Source: Naumovozyma dairenensis CBS 421 | Taxonomy: Eukaryota > Ascomycota > Saccharomycetes > Saccharomycetales > Saccharomycetaceae | NCBI RefSeq assembly: GCF_000227115.2 | Contig: NC_016487.1 | Span: 722,485-786,484, forward strand | DNA length: 64,000 bases | Direction: 5' to 3' | Part shown: one piece after another, positions 42,737 through 53,379 of the stretch | How the letters are laid out: the number at the start of each line of letters is the position of its first letter | Numbering within the stretch: position 1 is the first letter of the stretch | The notes under the pieces: generated by a model | The model's database searches: none | What the model was told of the DNA's origin: nothing | Seen by the model: the letters and a program-made list of their open reading frames with translations, nothing else | Translations under genes and position numbers: made by a program

Positions 42737-43870
42737 ATGGCAATTACAGCAAATCTATTTGTGAACCAAAAAGGTTCAACAACATCATTAAAACAACCAA
42801 AACAATTTGGACAATACTCAAGGACACAAGAAGGTGAGTTTTTAATTAATGATGACTCAAGATTAAACTATTATTATTTACCTGACTCGGATTTAGACAA
42901 ATATTTAGATTTATCTAGTGGTATAAAGAAATTTAAAGATTGCTCTAAACAAATTGAAGATCGATGTAGTTTACGTGGTTTATTGAAAACAATCATGATC
43001 AATGAACAACGCAAAGATATTCCTACCAAGGCCGATATTATTACTTTCAGAGGTGTGATGAGAAAATTGATATCTGCAGCTTTTGATACACCAGAATATA
43101 ACCCGGTAGATCTACGTATAGTTTCGTTCGACGGTCAAATATTCATTAAAGATGTTACCAAACAAGAAACTCAAGATCCAATAGATTTAAATTGTTACAC
43201 AGGCTACAAATTCGAAAGTTTAGCAACCCTGTCTCAACCGTTACCTCTTGTGTCAAGAACTACTTTGGAAAAGAGACCTAAAAAGATAAGTAGCAATGGA
43301 GATGAATATATTGCCGTTGTAAAAACAGGTGTCGGTAGCAGTAAATTGGTTTTAGGAGCAGAAATAGATTGTATTTTTGATTTTAAAGAAGAAAATAAAG
43401 ATAATTTAAGACATTACGCCGAATTGAAATGTAGCACTCAAATAATCACTGCTGCTGATGCTCATAGATTTGAAAGAAAATTATTCAAGACGTGGTTACA
43501 ATGTTTTTTAGTGGGTATTCCAAGAATTATTTATGGATTTAGGGATGAAAACTATACTTTAAAAAGTGTAGAGGAATTTTCGACTGAAGAGGTACCCATA
43601 TTATTAAAGGAACATAATCCAAAAATGAATACGAGTTGTATAGATGCTATCAAATGGTATGGCCTTTTAACAGAATGGCTGTTAAAATTGATCCCTAGAG
43701 ATTCAGGAGATGAAATTAGACCATATAGATTAGTATTTGAGAATAACCACCTACGTTTGACAGAAATAGAGAAAGGCGAAACTGAATTTGAAGATATTGT
43801 AAATGGGGAATCAGTTTTAACAAATGAGTTCAAAGAGTGGAGGAGGACCCTACGATCTAAATCTAATTGA
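42737..43870 (+). CDS. RAI1: RAI1 decapping / pyrophosphohydrolase partner of Rat1
   Basis: A 377-residue DXO/Rai1-family enzyme. It binds and stabilises the nuclear 5'-3' exonuclease Rat1 and removes unmethylated caps or 5' pyrophosphate from defective mRNAs. Conserved parts include [26 protein letters not shown], the metal-binding region [11 protein letters not shown], then [11 protein letters not shown] and [18 protein letters not shown] start at the ATG at 42737 because the MAITANLFV start corresponds to the family's; the upstream open codons have no ATG. S. cerevisiae is 387 residues. Confidence 0.97.
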   Translation: MAITANLFVNQKGSTTSLKQPKQFGQYSRTQEGEFLINDDSRLNYYYLPDSDLDKYLDLSSGIKKFKDCSKQIEDRCSLRGLLKTIMINEQRKDIPTKADIITFRGVMRKLISAAFDTPEYNPVDLRIVSFDGQIFIKDVTKQETQDPIDLNCYTGYKFESLATLSQPLPLVSRTTLEKRPKKISSNGDEYIAVVKTGVGSSKLVLGAEIDCIFDFKEENKDNLRHYAELKCSTQIITAADAHRFERKLFKTWLQCFLVGIPRIIYGFRDENYTLKSVEEFSTEEVPILLKEHNPKMNTSCIDAIKWYGLLTEWLLKLIPRDSGDEIRPYRLVFENNHLRLTEIEKGETEFEDIVNGESVLTNEFKEWRRTLRSKSN

Positions 43871-44028
43871 ATGCTGTTGTCAAAAGACAATAAGATGGTT
43901 GGGCCGTAAAATCACAGATATAGGTAATCTACTATATTATTCATTGTAACAATACCGTATTTACTCTATCAGTCTTAACGCTTTCTCTCATTATAATAAA
44001 TATCACTTGTAAAATATCTTTGATGACA

Positions 44029-45147
44029 TTACAATACCACTGTAAACCCAGGGAGAGCTATGGAAAATAAAACTTTTTCCATAAAAGTAACTTTTGCTAG
44101 TTCCCTTAATTGTCTCAAAATGATGAACCTTGGGTCAATGTTAGAACTGATCATTTTTGTATGTGTAATTATGATATTGAGACCATCGAGACAATTAGGA
44201 TTATTGTATAAACCTCTAAGTCGAGATAATTCTTGTATTAAGTGATTTGGAGACATATGACCGTACAGATGTTCATCATCAGAGGAGTTTGGGCTTGAGC
44301 ATTCGATAAAAATTCCCTTAAGGTTTTTTGGTGGTATATTAGACGCCAAGTACTGCCAAACTTTATCCAAATATATCTTATTACCTGTTTTAGGATCTCT
44401 TTCAACATCACCACCGATGACAATGCAATCATTTGATTTTCGGTCCCTGAGTAGATAGACTGTACTATAGATATGATCAAGTACATCAGAGGCCCCCACC
44501 CCATGGGAGACTTTAAATGGTAGTATATTCCATTGCGGGAAAATTTTACAATCATGCGACGATTCCGACTTAAGTGCTTCTACCTCCAACATTCCAGTCC
44601 CATCTTCGATTAAATTTGGCCAAGAAACATCATTGAAGATATGCTTTTTCAAACCTTCAACAGAAAACGGGAGACCGTATACGGTTTTGTTTGATGGAAA
44701 CCTAGGGTCATAAATGGAAGGAGAATTTATGACTAAGGCATTCGTATGATCTAAATGCGGATGAGTCACATAGTATTCTTTTAGATTTTGGAAAAGTTGT
44801 AATGCAACATCCATGGTATTAAGATTTTCTTTTGATTCACCCATCGCCTTTTTTAAAGAGTGGAGTATTGATTCTGAGAAACCAAGTTTGTATGGAGCTT
44901 CAGGATGAACAAATGATGAAGCTGGTTCAAAATCGTTTTCATAAAAACTTTCAATCTGAGCCTCCGCATCCAAGGTTCCCTTGGAGTCCAGCAGCGTATG
45001 AATAATTTGTCTAAGTCCGACTCCAGCATCAACACAAATTGAGGCTAGTGTGTCCAACCTTGTTGGACGAACCATAAAACATTGAGTCGTTCCTTCTAGT
45101 GGACCCCCTGATGCCCCTAAGATTGTAACTTCGAATGATGGACTCAT
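44029..45147 (-). CDS. PDE1: Low-affinity cyclic AMP phosphodiesterase PDE1 (class II)
   Basis: A 372-residue class II (metallo-beta-lactamase type) cAMP phosphodiesterase that lowers cAMP after glucose stimulation. The class signature THPHLDHTNALVINSP is present (metal-binding His and Asp), with LGASGGPLEGTTQCF at the N-terminus and IFIECSSPNSSDDEHLYGHM further on. The ATG at 45145-45147 fits the family start; the frame runs on to a TTG at 45219 with no other ATG. S. cerevisiae Pde1 has 369 residues. The 3' end lies 158 bp from RAI1; BRR6, found between them in S. cerevisiae, is missing. Confidence 0.95.
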   Translation of the reverse strand: MSPSFEVTILGASGGPLEGTTQCFMVRPTRLDTLASICVDAGVGLRQIIHTLLDSKGTLDAEAQIESFYENDFEPASSFVHPEAPYKLGFSESILHSLKKAMGESKENLNTMDVALQLFQNLKEYYVTHPHLDHTNALVINSPSIYDPRFPSNKTVYGLPFSVEGLKKHIFNDVSWPNLIEDGTGMLEVEALKSESSHDCKIFPQWNILPFKVSHGVGASDVLDHIYSTVYLLRDRKSNDCIVIGGDVERDPKTGNKIYLDKVWQYLASNIPPKNLKGIFIECSSPNSSDDEHLYGHMSPNHLIQELSRLRGLYNNPNCLDGLNIIITHTKMISSNIDPRFIILRQLRELAKVTFMEKVLFSIALPGFTVVL

Positions 45148-45479
45148 AGTATTGTTAATTGGTTCCAGTTCTAGGAGCTCTTTGCTATTTGTGAACAAAC
45201 ATATGAATTGAGTTTTCAATAGTAAATGCTATCTTGAGCCACACTATCAAAAGTATTGATTTCTCGTTTATAAAATATCCAAATTTTACCCTTCGACCTT
45301 ATCGCGATATCGGAAACCCGGCCGGTACCTCAAATTTACCCCACGTTTAAATTCAAATTTTAATTGGCATGAACATGAAAACTTCAAACATTTGAATTGA
45401 AGAGATAAAGCAAAAGATTGTAAATTTAATGAAGTAATTCAAAAGGTAATTCATTGAAAGTTGAATATAACAGGGAATT
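45148..45479. other. PDE1 promoter and ZIP2 3' region
   Basis: Includes a GC-rich patch CCCGGCCGG near 45318-45326 in otherwise AT-rich DNA. No gene is seen. Confidence 0.4.
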
Positions 45480-47621
45480 TTACCATTGGGCAAGCATTAA
45501 CGATCTTAAAAGCTCTATCTGAAATGGTGTTAACATTGCCTTAATTTCCGATAAATTTGGATGCAGCATATCTTCGAGAATTTTCTTCAAAGGATACTCA
45601 CTCAGAAGTTTTTTGGCGAGGAAAACGTTTAGTCCCCGTTGTAATAAAATGCGCTCTGATTCTCTAGATATTCCCAAACTGTCCTCTTGATAATAGTCTC
45701 CATATTTAGAGGCCATCCTTGTTACCCAAGAGCTTATTTCTTCCTTTGTGTTTTTAACAAAATAAACTCTAAAAATAGGTTCATCAAGAAAAAGTTTAAT
45801 TTTCCAAAAAATGTTGTGATCAATATCTTCTAGTTCCGGTGAATACTCTACAAATATAATGATTTTTTGAAAATGTTTTATCAGTTCTTTGATATCCTTT
45901 GTGTAAAAGAGGGTATCAGTCTTATCCATTTGGAAAAAATTATCTAACTGGGTTCTTAGAATACAAGTTGAAAAGTTGACAATGAAGTCACATTCAGAGG
46001 TCCAGTTAGATTCGATAATTTTTAACTCGGTTCTATTGGCTAGGTATTGCAAGATTTTTGAATTTGTTTCCATGCGGTTGGTATTCAAAATAATAGTCTT
46101 CCCATTGGCATTTATTTGATTATCGACAATTCTAATTATAGATTCGCATGAAGAGCTCTCTGTCTCAGCCAATGCTCTGAGTTGCTTGAGAGCTATATTA
46201 TTGTGGCTGGTACTGTCACCAATTTTTCGGATATCTTGCGAACAATTGCCAATAAGATTAAAAAATAGAGAGCTATCATTTAAAAAAGTTTCAGCATTCC
46301 TCTTCATTTTTTGTTTTCTTCTTTTAGTCGAAAGAATACTTTTTAACTCATCATCAATGAATGATCTCTTATGTGGAATCAATGACGTATTGATCACATT
46401 TGAACAATCAGTAGAGTTATTATTATTTATTTCGTTTAATGTAGGCGTAGTGGGTTCTATTTCATTAAGGTTACTTATTTCCTGAGGGGCCATACTTTGA
46501 GAACTACATGAAAATCCTAAATTAAGGCTACCAAATGTCTTTTTATCGAGATCAATAAATTCCAGCAGATTAAAATCAAGTTTTTTACATTGTAATATAG
46601 CTGACATATCAGCAATTTTCGTAAACATTTCAGCAGTACCACTATTAGTAATGTTCTCCTCGATATTGTAATATTTGTATTTGGCAAATGGTTTCCAATC
46701 CAAGTGCTTGGTTTGTTCTTTATCTAATTTCCATATTTTGCACATTATTGACATTTTAGGCACATTACCAAAGAGAGTTCCTTGACAAATTTTAATTTTA
46801 TACAATTCTAACGAGTGGAATTTGATATCAAACAATGATGCCCATAATCTTTTAAAAGTCATCGTTGTATCTGGAATTGGGTCAACTTTCCATTCCCATT
46901 CTTGTTGATTAGATGTAGAAATGGACTTTGATTGACTATAATTTGTGAACTCTAATTTATAACCGGAGAGTGTATTAGGAGCCAATGATTGAATTTTAAT
47001 ATCCGTTGGTGAAGGAAATGTAAACGATATCATTCTCTTTAATTTCTCATCCAGAAGTTTTTCAGTATTTTCTTCCAATTTACTAGTCATTTGTGGCAAA
47101 TTTATTGTTCTAATATCAGTTTTCCTTATATTGGTTTGAAAACCATCCAGAAGAAGAAAAGATCCCAAATCGATTGATGCAGGTTTGACAGGAAATGATT
47201 TTTGAACTTTCTCTGGAATTTTAAGAGTTATTTTGCTTATCCATTTGTATAATTCTTGTGTCTCCACACCTAAACAAATTTTTTCTCTGAGTTTAGACTC
47301 ATGGACATTGATATTGATGTGAGGATCCTCTTTCAAAGTTGTCCCTTTTAATGACATTCTTCTTTTTGCCATAAGAAAGCATATTGTTTGATAATCAATT
47401 ATGAACTGTCCTATCCCCCGATTTTTAGGCAATTTATAAAAATTATTGGCAATACCATATGAGCTGCCCCAATTGGCAACATATTTCAGGTTCTTCTGGC
47501 CCTTCTTGTCTAATTTCAAATACTCTTTTGTAAAATTACTATTTCGAATGAAATAGCCGCCGAGGTCACCAGTGATACTTTCATCGTCGGGGAGGCTCTC
47601 CACGAACCAATATTTTATCAT
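45480..47621 (-). CDS. ZIP2: Meiotic ZMM protein ZIP2
   Basis: A 713-residue protein in the place of ZIP2. In S. cerevisiae Zip2 forms the ZZS complex with Spo16 and Zip4, binds branched DNA through an XPF-like C-terminal domain and promotes class I crossovers and synapsis. The protein evolves fast and I see few motifs. The C-terminal third shows alternating beta/helix segments and ends with helix-hairpin-helix-like turns (GISRESERILLQRGLN, then LLSEYPLKKILED). Length compares with 704 in S. cerevisiae. Start ATG at 47619-47621. An exact URS1 motif lies just inside the frame. The assignment rests mainly on synteny and size. Confidence 0.82.
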   Translation of the reverse strand: MIKYWFVESLPDDESITGDLGGYFIRNSNFTKEYLKLDKKGQKNLKYVANWGSSYGIANNFYKLPKNRGIGQFIIDYQTICFLMAKRRMSLKGTTLKEDPHININVHESKLREKICLGVETQELYKWISKITLKIPEKVQKSFPVKPASIDLGSFLLLDGFQTNIRKTDIRTINLPQMTSKLEENTEKLLDEKLKRMISFTFPSPTDIKIQSLAPNTLSGYKLEFTNYSQSKSISTSNQQEWEWKVDPIPDTTMTFKRLWASLFDIKFHSLELYKIKICQGTLFGNVPKMSIMCKIWKLDKEQTKHLDWKPFAKYKYYNIEENITNSGTAEMFTKIADMSAILQCKKLDFNLLEFIDLDKKTFGSLNLGFSCSSQSMAPQEISNLNEIEPTTPTLNEINNNNSTDCSNVINTSLIPHKRSFIDDELKSILSTKRRKQKMKRNAETFLNDSSLFFNLIGNCSQDIRKIGDSTSHNNIALKQLRALAETESSSCESIIRIVDNQINANGKTIILNTNRMETNSKILQYLANRTELKIIESNWTSECDFIVNFSTCILRTQLDNFFQMDKTDTLFYTKDIKELIKHFQKIIIFVEYSPELEDIDHNIFWKIKLFLDEPIFRVYFVKNTKEEISSWVTRMASKYGDYYQEDSLGISRESERILLQRGLNVFLAKKLLSEYPLKKILEDMLHPNLSEIKAMLTPFQIELLRSLMLAQW
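47554..47563. promoter_or_regulatory. URS1 motif TAGCCGCCGA inside the ZIP2 frame
   Basis: An exact match to the Ume6-binding URS1 consensus known from S. cerevisiae meiotic promoters, 58-67 nt downstream of the ZIP2 start codon. It encodes part of Leu-Gly-Gly-Tyr in ZIP2. Confidence 0.6.
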
Positions 47622-48029
47622 TAATAAAGTGCTATTGGATCAATTTGTTGTTCGAAGTTGTAGCAGCCTTGCTCACATTGATTGCTTGGATGTTGGATTA
47701 ATTTGGTATGTTTCCTTCGTATTTGTTTATTCTTGAAATACCTTAGTTTATTTTCTTTCCTTTTAAATAATCTTGAAAAATGAAGCAGCATAGATGAAAA
47801 GTAAATAAAAAGTACAGAATTTAATAACAAAAAAGAAACCAAAAATAAGTAAATAATAAAATCAACAGATAATCATAAGGGAGACAGTTACATATTACAA
47901 AATTATATAGCGTTTTTATTACCTATATACCAAGAAAAGAAGTAATACTAGTCGTGTGTACGTAATTTTTTTTTGATTTATCATTAGATCTAATTAATCT
48001 CCAGCATATTGGTTACAGAACTTTCGAAA
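47622..48029. other. ZIP2 promoter and RMR1 3' region
   Basis: AT-rich. An open frame on the minus strand (47621-47842) has no supporting features and abuts the ZIP2 start. No second URS1 was found here. Confidence 0.4.
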
Positions 48030-48941
48030 TCAAGACATTTCACTGTCTCCTTCTTCATCTGTCATTATCTCTAACAATTCATCTGAACTATTATCAGAAT
48101 CATCAGCATGGTTTGGCTCATCCATAGCATTACTTTGTTGATTTTTAGCCATTCCATCTTCATCATCTTCATCAAGATCCATTACTATTTTTTCTCCTTG
48201 ATTAACTGCAGATAGTTCATTATCGTCCAGTATCAAAGGATCATCTTCATTATTACTGAAAGGTTTAATGTTTTGTAAAGTTGCAGCACCTTCAGTCAGT
48301 TCCACCAAGGCATTATAACGAGACACAAATCGAGGTCTTGTTTGAATTCGAATTTCCATATAAGCTGGGACACGTAGTTCAGAATTCGCTATTGATCTCT
48401 CTTTCAGAATTCTAAATATAGTTTCAATATCATTGAATGATATTTGATTATTGTACAAATTATCCTCACAAAGAGTAAGATCTAAAGCTGGTATATCCAT
48501 CAGGATTTCTTTGCTATTGAATAACACTCCATTATAGTATTTTTCCAAAAATCTACGTACAGATGCCATAAATTCAGTACAACTTGTGTTAAAAAACCTT
48601 GGATTATCACAGATGATGGGGAACGTGTTATCAGAAACAGTTAGGTCATCATTATCTTGTGATAAATCGTAATCGAAAAGAAGAAAGGTATCATCTTCAA
48701 AATATACTATGATCTTGGGAAGTTTTTTTTTCAGTAAAGTTTCTGCAATTGCACGAGCCTCATTTATATTGCTACTATCATTATTATCCTTATTATTATG
48801 AGTAGGTTCAGAAACTTCCTCTTCAATAGAATTGTCGTCGTACTCTAGTAAATCTTCGTCTTCATCATCGGTAACTGATACGGATATCCCATCAACTTCC
48901 ACCTTGTTATTATTTTTAGAGGTTTCGTTAACTGTACTCAT
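48030..48941 (-). CDS. RMR1: RMR1-like protein (YGL250W position)
   Basis: A 303-residue acidic protein. The conserved middle (about 70-215) contains KKLPKIIVYFEDDTFLLFDY, DNPRFFNTSCTEFMASVRRF and EILMDIPALDLTLCEDNLYN. Both ends are low-complexity Asp/Glu/Asn/Ser. In S. cerevisiae RMR1 (241 residues) is named for reduced meiotic recombination in mutants; its biochemical role is unknown. Identification is by synteny between ZIP2 and HFM1, plus the acidic layout. Start ATG at 48939-48941. Confidence 0.8.
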   Translation of the reverse strand: MSTVNETSKNNNKVEVDGISVSVTDDEDEDLLEYDDNSIEEEVSEPTHNNKDNNDSSNINEARAIAETLLKKKLPKIIVYFEDDTFLLFDYDLSQDNDDLTVSDNTFPIICDNPRFFNTSCTEFMASVRRFLEKYYNGVLFNSKEILMDIPALDLTLCEDNLYNNQISFNDIETIFRILKERSIANSELRVPAYMEIRIQTRPRFVSRYNALVELTEGAATLQNIKPFSNNEDDPLILDDNELSAVNQGEKIVMDLDEDDEDGMAKNQQSNAMDEPNHADDSDNSSDELLEIMTDEEGDSEMS

Positions 48942-49287
48942 TATTGCAATTCAATTAGATAGATAATGGTTCAAATCTGAAGACCAATTCTTTCCGCTTG
49001 GGGCCTGGTTATGTTTTTGTTGGTTTGGAACGTTGTCCATTTCTTATAGATGAAATTATAATTAAAGCGTTTTCAACATTACCGGATTTCCTTTTATAAA
49101 GGGGACGACTCAACATTCTTAATTATGATTTTTAAGATTTGCCACCAATAAAGTATAAACAAAGAATCTTAGGATAAGTAATTAATACAAAGATAGATAT
49201 TCGATAGTAGAAAAAAGGATAACCCTTATTTATTACACAGAGATTATAGTGCTACCAATTGCAATCTCAATACTCACCAATTTTATA
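48942..49287. other. Divergent RMR1/HFM1 promoter
   Basis: AT-rich DNA of about 346 bp between two genes with meiotic roles. I found no exact URS1 core here. No gene is seen. Confidence 0.4.
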
Positions 49288-52200
49288 ATGGGAACAAAGT
49301 TTGAGAAAATAGGTGCGGCGAATACTACTAAAAAAAGTATAAAAAACTAGTTAAGATACCCTTCCAAGTTAACATTCAATTACCCTAGTTGATTACTAAC
49401 CATTGCGGATAATGTTCGAAATCTTCTCTATTTGTTTGTTAAAGGAAACGCAACGGATGCAACCCCTAGGAGGAAAAAACCAAAGAAAAAAGACAATCGT
49501 TTCAAAATAGCAGTGAGCCACAACAACTTGATTGATTGTGATCAAAATGATAACATTGATGCATTTGAAGATGATAGCTACATTGATAGACCTGAACTTA
49601 ATGAAGATACGAATTCATTATTTACCGGTTTGGATGGTACAAATGGGTTTTCTATTGACTCTGACGACACTCAATTGGATGGTAATTTTTTCAATCATTC
49701 CAAGCAAAATGAAGTAGACACTACAGAACTACCTTCAAAGAAACGCAAGATTCTTATTAAAAAAAAGATAGACACCAGTCATAACGGAAGCATTCTGGAT
49801 ACTTCTGTTTTACCGGATTCATTCAGATCGGTTTTCAAGTTCCAGAAATTTAATAAAATGCAATCTGCTGCTTTCCCATCACTTTATCAACAGGATAACA
49901 ACTGTGTAATTTCTTCACCAACTGGATCTGGGAAAACGGTACTATTCGAATTGGCAATTCTACGCTTAATCAATAAATTAAACTTCAATATTGGAAATTT
50001 CAAAGTTTTATATATCGCACCAACAAAGTCATTATGTTGTGAAATGTTAAATAATTGGAAAGACAAGTTTTTGAATGTTTCTGTTGGTATGCTAACAAGT
50101 GATACAAGCTATTTAGAGACTGAAAAAGTGAAAAAATCAAATATCATCATAACTACTCCTGAAAAATGGGATCTATTAACTAGAAAATGGTCGGATTACA
50201 GTTTACTTTTCAATTTAATTAAACTACTTCTTGTAGATGAGGTACATACACTCCGTGAGAACCGAGGTGCCACTCTTGAAGTCGTAGTGACGCGAATGAA
50301 TATATTATGTGAAAATTTAAGAATTATAGCTGTAAGTGCTACTATTCCAAATATAGAAGACGTAGGAGAATGGCTGAACCCCAAAAACAATCATAACAAT
50401 GATGAAAAAGAAAACACTGCTGTCATCTTAGCATATGACGACAGTTATCGTCAAGTTTTATTAAAAAGGAATGTATACGGATATAGTTTCAACGGCAAGA
50501 ATGATTTTCAATGTGATGCTTTATTCAATCATAAATTAGAAGATATATTTCAAAAGCACAGCAAAAATCGCCCGATATTGATTTTTTGTCCTACTCGATC
50601 ATCCACCATTACAACTGCCAAGTACATCGGCGAAAATATGTCGTTTTATGACGGCCCTAATAACTACAATAGAAGATCACAAGTCACAGACAGAAATCTA
50701 GCAGAGTGCTTAAAAAGTGGTATCGCTTTCCATCATGCAGGCTTATCGTTGGGTGATAGAACTGTTGTGGAGAATGACTTTCGGAATGGAAATATCAAAA
50801 TTCTATGTTCGACCTCTACATTGGCGATGGGAGTAAATCTTCCTGCATATTTAGTCATTGTAAAGGGAACAAGGATCTGGAATTCATCAGATGTCGAAGA
50901 ATATTCACAATTAGATATTCTACAAATGATTGGAAGAGCTGGTAGGCCAGAATTCGAAACTGAAGGTTGTGCAGTTGTCATGACAAGTCCTCCAATGAAA
51001 GAAAAGTACGAAAATTTGATATATGGGAACGAACAACTTGAAAGTACTTTGCATCTTAATTTAATAGAACATCTTATTGTCGAAATGTCATTAGGAACTG
51101 TTTATGATGTAAATTCAGCATGTGAATGGCTAAAAAATTCCTTTCTTTTTGTTAGGCTCTTGAAACGCCCCGTGTTTTATCGAGAAATCTATAAATTCAT
51201 GAATAATGACAATTCTCTGGTAGAGCAGCTAAATAAATTTTGTGAATCTCTATTTGAAATGTTAATGAACGCGGAAATTATTGTGCAGAAGGAGAATATG
51301 CTCGTTTGTACAGCTTATGGACATGCTATGTCAAAACATTATGTCATGTTTGAATCTACAAAGTTGTTTATTAACTCTAAGAAAAACAATTCCTTACAGG
51401 AGATACTAATTCTCTTATCTAATGCAAAAGAATTTGCAGATATAAGAATTAGGCATAATGAAAAAAGATTATTCAAAGAAATAAATACATCTCCTTTATT
51501 GAAATATCCATTTTTAAATAAAAAAAACCAAAGTAAAATTATTGACCAAACTTCTCAGAAAATATCCTTGATAATTCAATATGAGATCGGAGGTTTAGAA
51601 TTTCCATCTTACGAAGGCGCTCAAAAGTTACATCAAACATTAGTACAAGATAAAATGCGTACATTCAGACATTGTTATAGACTTTTAAAATGTATGGTCG
51701 ATGTATTTATTGAGAGAAAAGATGGTGTCTCGCTGCAGAATACATTAACTTTGCTACGATCGATTAATGGTAATTGTTGGGATAATTCCTTCATGGTATT
51801 GCGGCAGTTGAAGTTAATTGGCTTGGTTTCTGTGAGGAAATTAGTTCATCACGGTGTAACTTCACTGCAGGATTTGAAAAATCTCTCAGACGCGCAGTTA
51901 GAATATTATCTAGGATTAAAGACTGGGAATGGTCACAAAATTAAGAATGATTTATTGTTACTGCCCAAATTAAGGATAAGAAGTAAGTTAGAAAATTGTA
52001 AACCACAAGGAACAGAAATCATATTGGAATTTAAGGTTGAGGTTACTGCAATATTTAAATCATCTACTTGGCATGGTCATAGTTTATCTTTAGATATCGA
52101 AGTCTTCAAGAAATCGGGGGATCTCATCGATTTTCGCAGGATTAATTTGAAAAATTTATTATCAGCAAGAAGCTTCAGAATATCCACAGTAATAGATTCC

Positions 52201-52983
52201 AAGGACGATATCATAGAATTTGATATTAACTGTCAAGAAGTTGCAGGAATCGGTGATATGGTACTTTTCTCCGCCTCCGAAATCCCCAAAGATTATTATA
52301 TAATTCTTCAAAAAAGAAAGCAGACTGCTCTAGAAAAATGTTTGTTCCTACCGGACTCTGATGATGCTTTAGGTAGAAGTGATACTTTTTCGTCAGATGA
52401 TAGTTTTATTCAGTATTTAGAACACAATAAACTTTCAAATGAAAAAGAAGATGGGACGAAGTCCGGGCAAGATGCTCCATCTCGGACGCTGATGCCTAAT
52501 GGAAATTATGAGTGTTATCATGTTTGTAAAGATAAAGTCAACAATGGTACGACATTTTTATGTTGTAAGGAAGGGATCCCACAGAATTATTTAAAACACT
52601 CTACTGAGAAAGTAACTAATAGCAAAACTTTATCCAGACCGCGAGAAAAAAATTTATTCCATATTGGAGAAGATAAGCAGTACAGCAGTCCGATAGAAGA
52701 AGATATGAAATCCGATAGTATTAAAGATATTGGAGCTTATGTATATCGCCCCAACTCAGCTGATCTTGCGAAAAATATAGAAGGAAATGATGGTGGAATA
52801 CCACCGGCTTTAGAGTCGGAACATCAAATGAAAGAGAAACCCTTAACCTTGATCGATACAACTCTAGATTTTAGTACTATGATCACAAATGTGCCACTAG
52901 ATGATAGTAGCTCCTCCTCATCTCTGTGTACACGTGATAACTCTGCTTTGAATTTCCTAGGATCGGATGTTGATCTCAGTTAG
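49288..52983 (+). CDS. HFM1: Meiotic DNA helicase HFM1/MER3, spliced
   Basis: A Ski2-like DNA helicase that extends and stabilises recombination intermediates for class I crossovers. I model exon 1 as 49288-49336 (ATG, 16 codons plus one base) and exon 2 as 49445-52983, giving 1195 residues (S. cerevisiae 1187). The long frame has no ATG start of its own: it opens at a TTG near 49432, which argues for an upstream exon. Helicase motifs are complete: SSPTGSGKT (I), DEVHTLRENRG (II), SATIPN (III), IFCPTR (IV), TSTLAMGVNLPA (V), QMIGRAGRPE (VI). A winged-helix and Sec63 region follow, then a Cys/His cluster (CYHVCKD, FLCCKEG) in the C-terminal tail. Confidence 0.9.
49337..49444 (+). other. HFM1 intron with Mer1-type splicing enhancer
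   Basis: A modelled 108-nt intron. The donor is GTATAA (non-consensus), ATACCCTT at 49356-49363 matches the Mer1 enhancer AYACCCUY, TACTAAC is at 49394-49400, and the acceptor AAAG ends at 49444. Splicing keeps the frame (one base in exon 1, two in exon 2). The alternative acceptor CTAG at 49469 would not keep the frame with this donor. Confidence 0.75.
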
Positions 52984-53379
52984 AGAATCATGACATCCAA
53001 CTAAGTGAAACATCCTACCCTTTTAATACTAACTATTTACATATTTTTTTATATCTTCCATTTTTATACATAGTCCTGATAAAAGAAAAATTAGATAGTA
53101 AAATAATCACCTTCTGTTCATGTTCAGTTACAGAGATCTGTGTATGAATTGTCTTGTAGTCTTTTAATATAATGGAAAAGCGACGTTCCTTTTATGGACT
53201 CAGTCAAACAAGGTAACGCGAAAAGGCGAAACGAAAGGGCTTAAGCAAAGCCTTTAAAAAAGTAAGGTATCTAAAATAAGATAACGAAATCGGACTAGAA
53301 GATATAGAAACAAACAGCCTCAACATCTTTTATTTAGCTACAAGTAAGGACATTCTAAGGATTAAGATACCAATTAGTC
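52984..53379. other. HFM1 3' region and RTG2 promoter
   Basis: AT-rich with a purine-rich patch near 53210-53240. No gene is seen. Confidence 0.4.

Noticed and set aside
45148..45219. Upstream extension of PDE1
   Set aside because: It begins at TTG; the first ATG is at 45147, next to the conserved block.
47621..47842. Minus-strand 73-codon frame directly upstream of ZIP2
   Set aside because: Its composition is that of random AT-rich DNA and it would overlap the ZIP2 promoter; no homology recognised.
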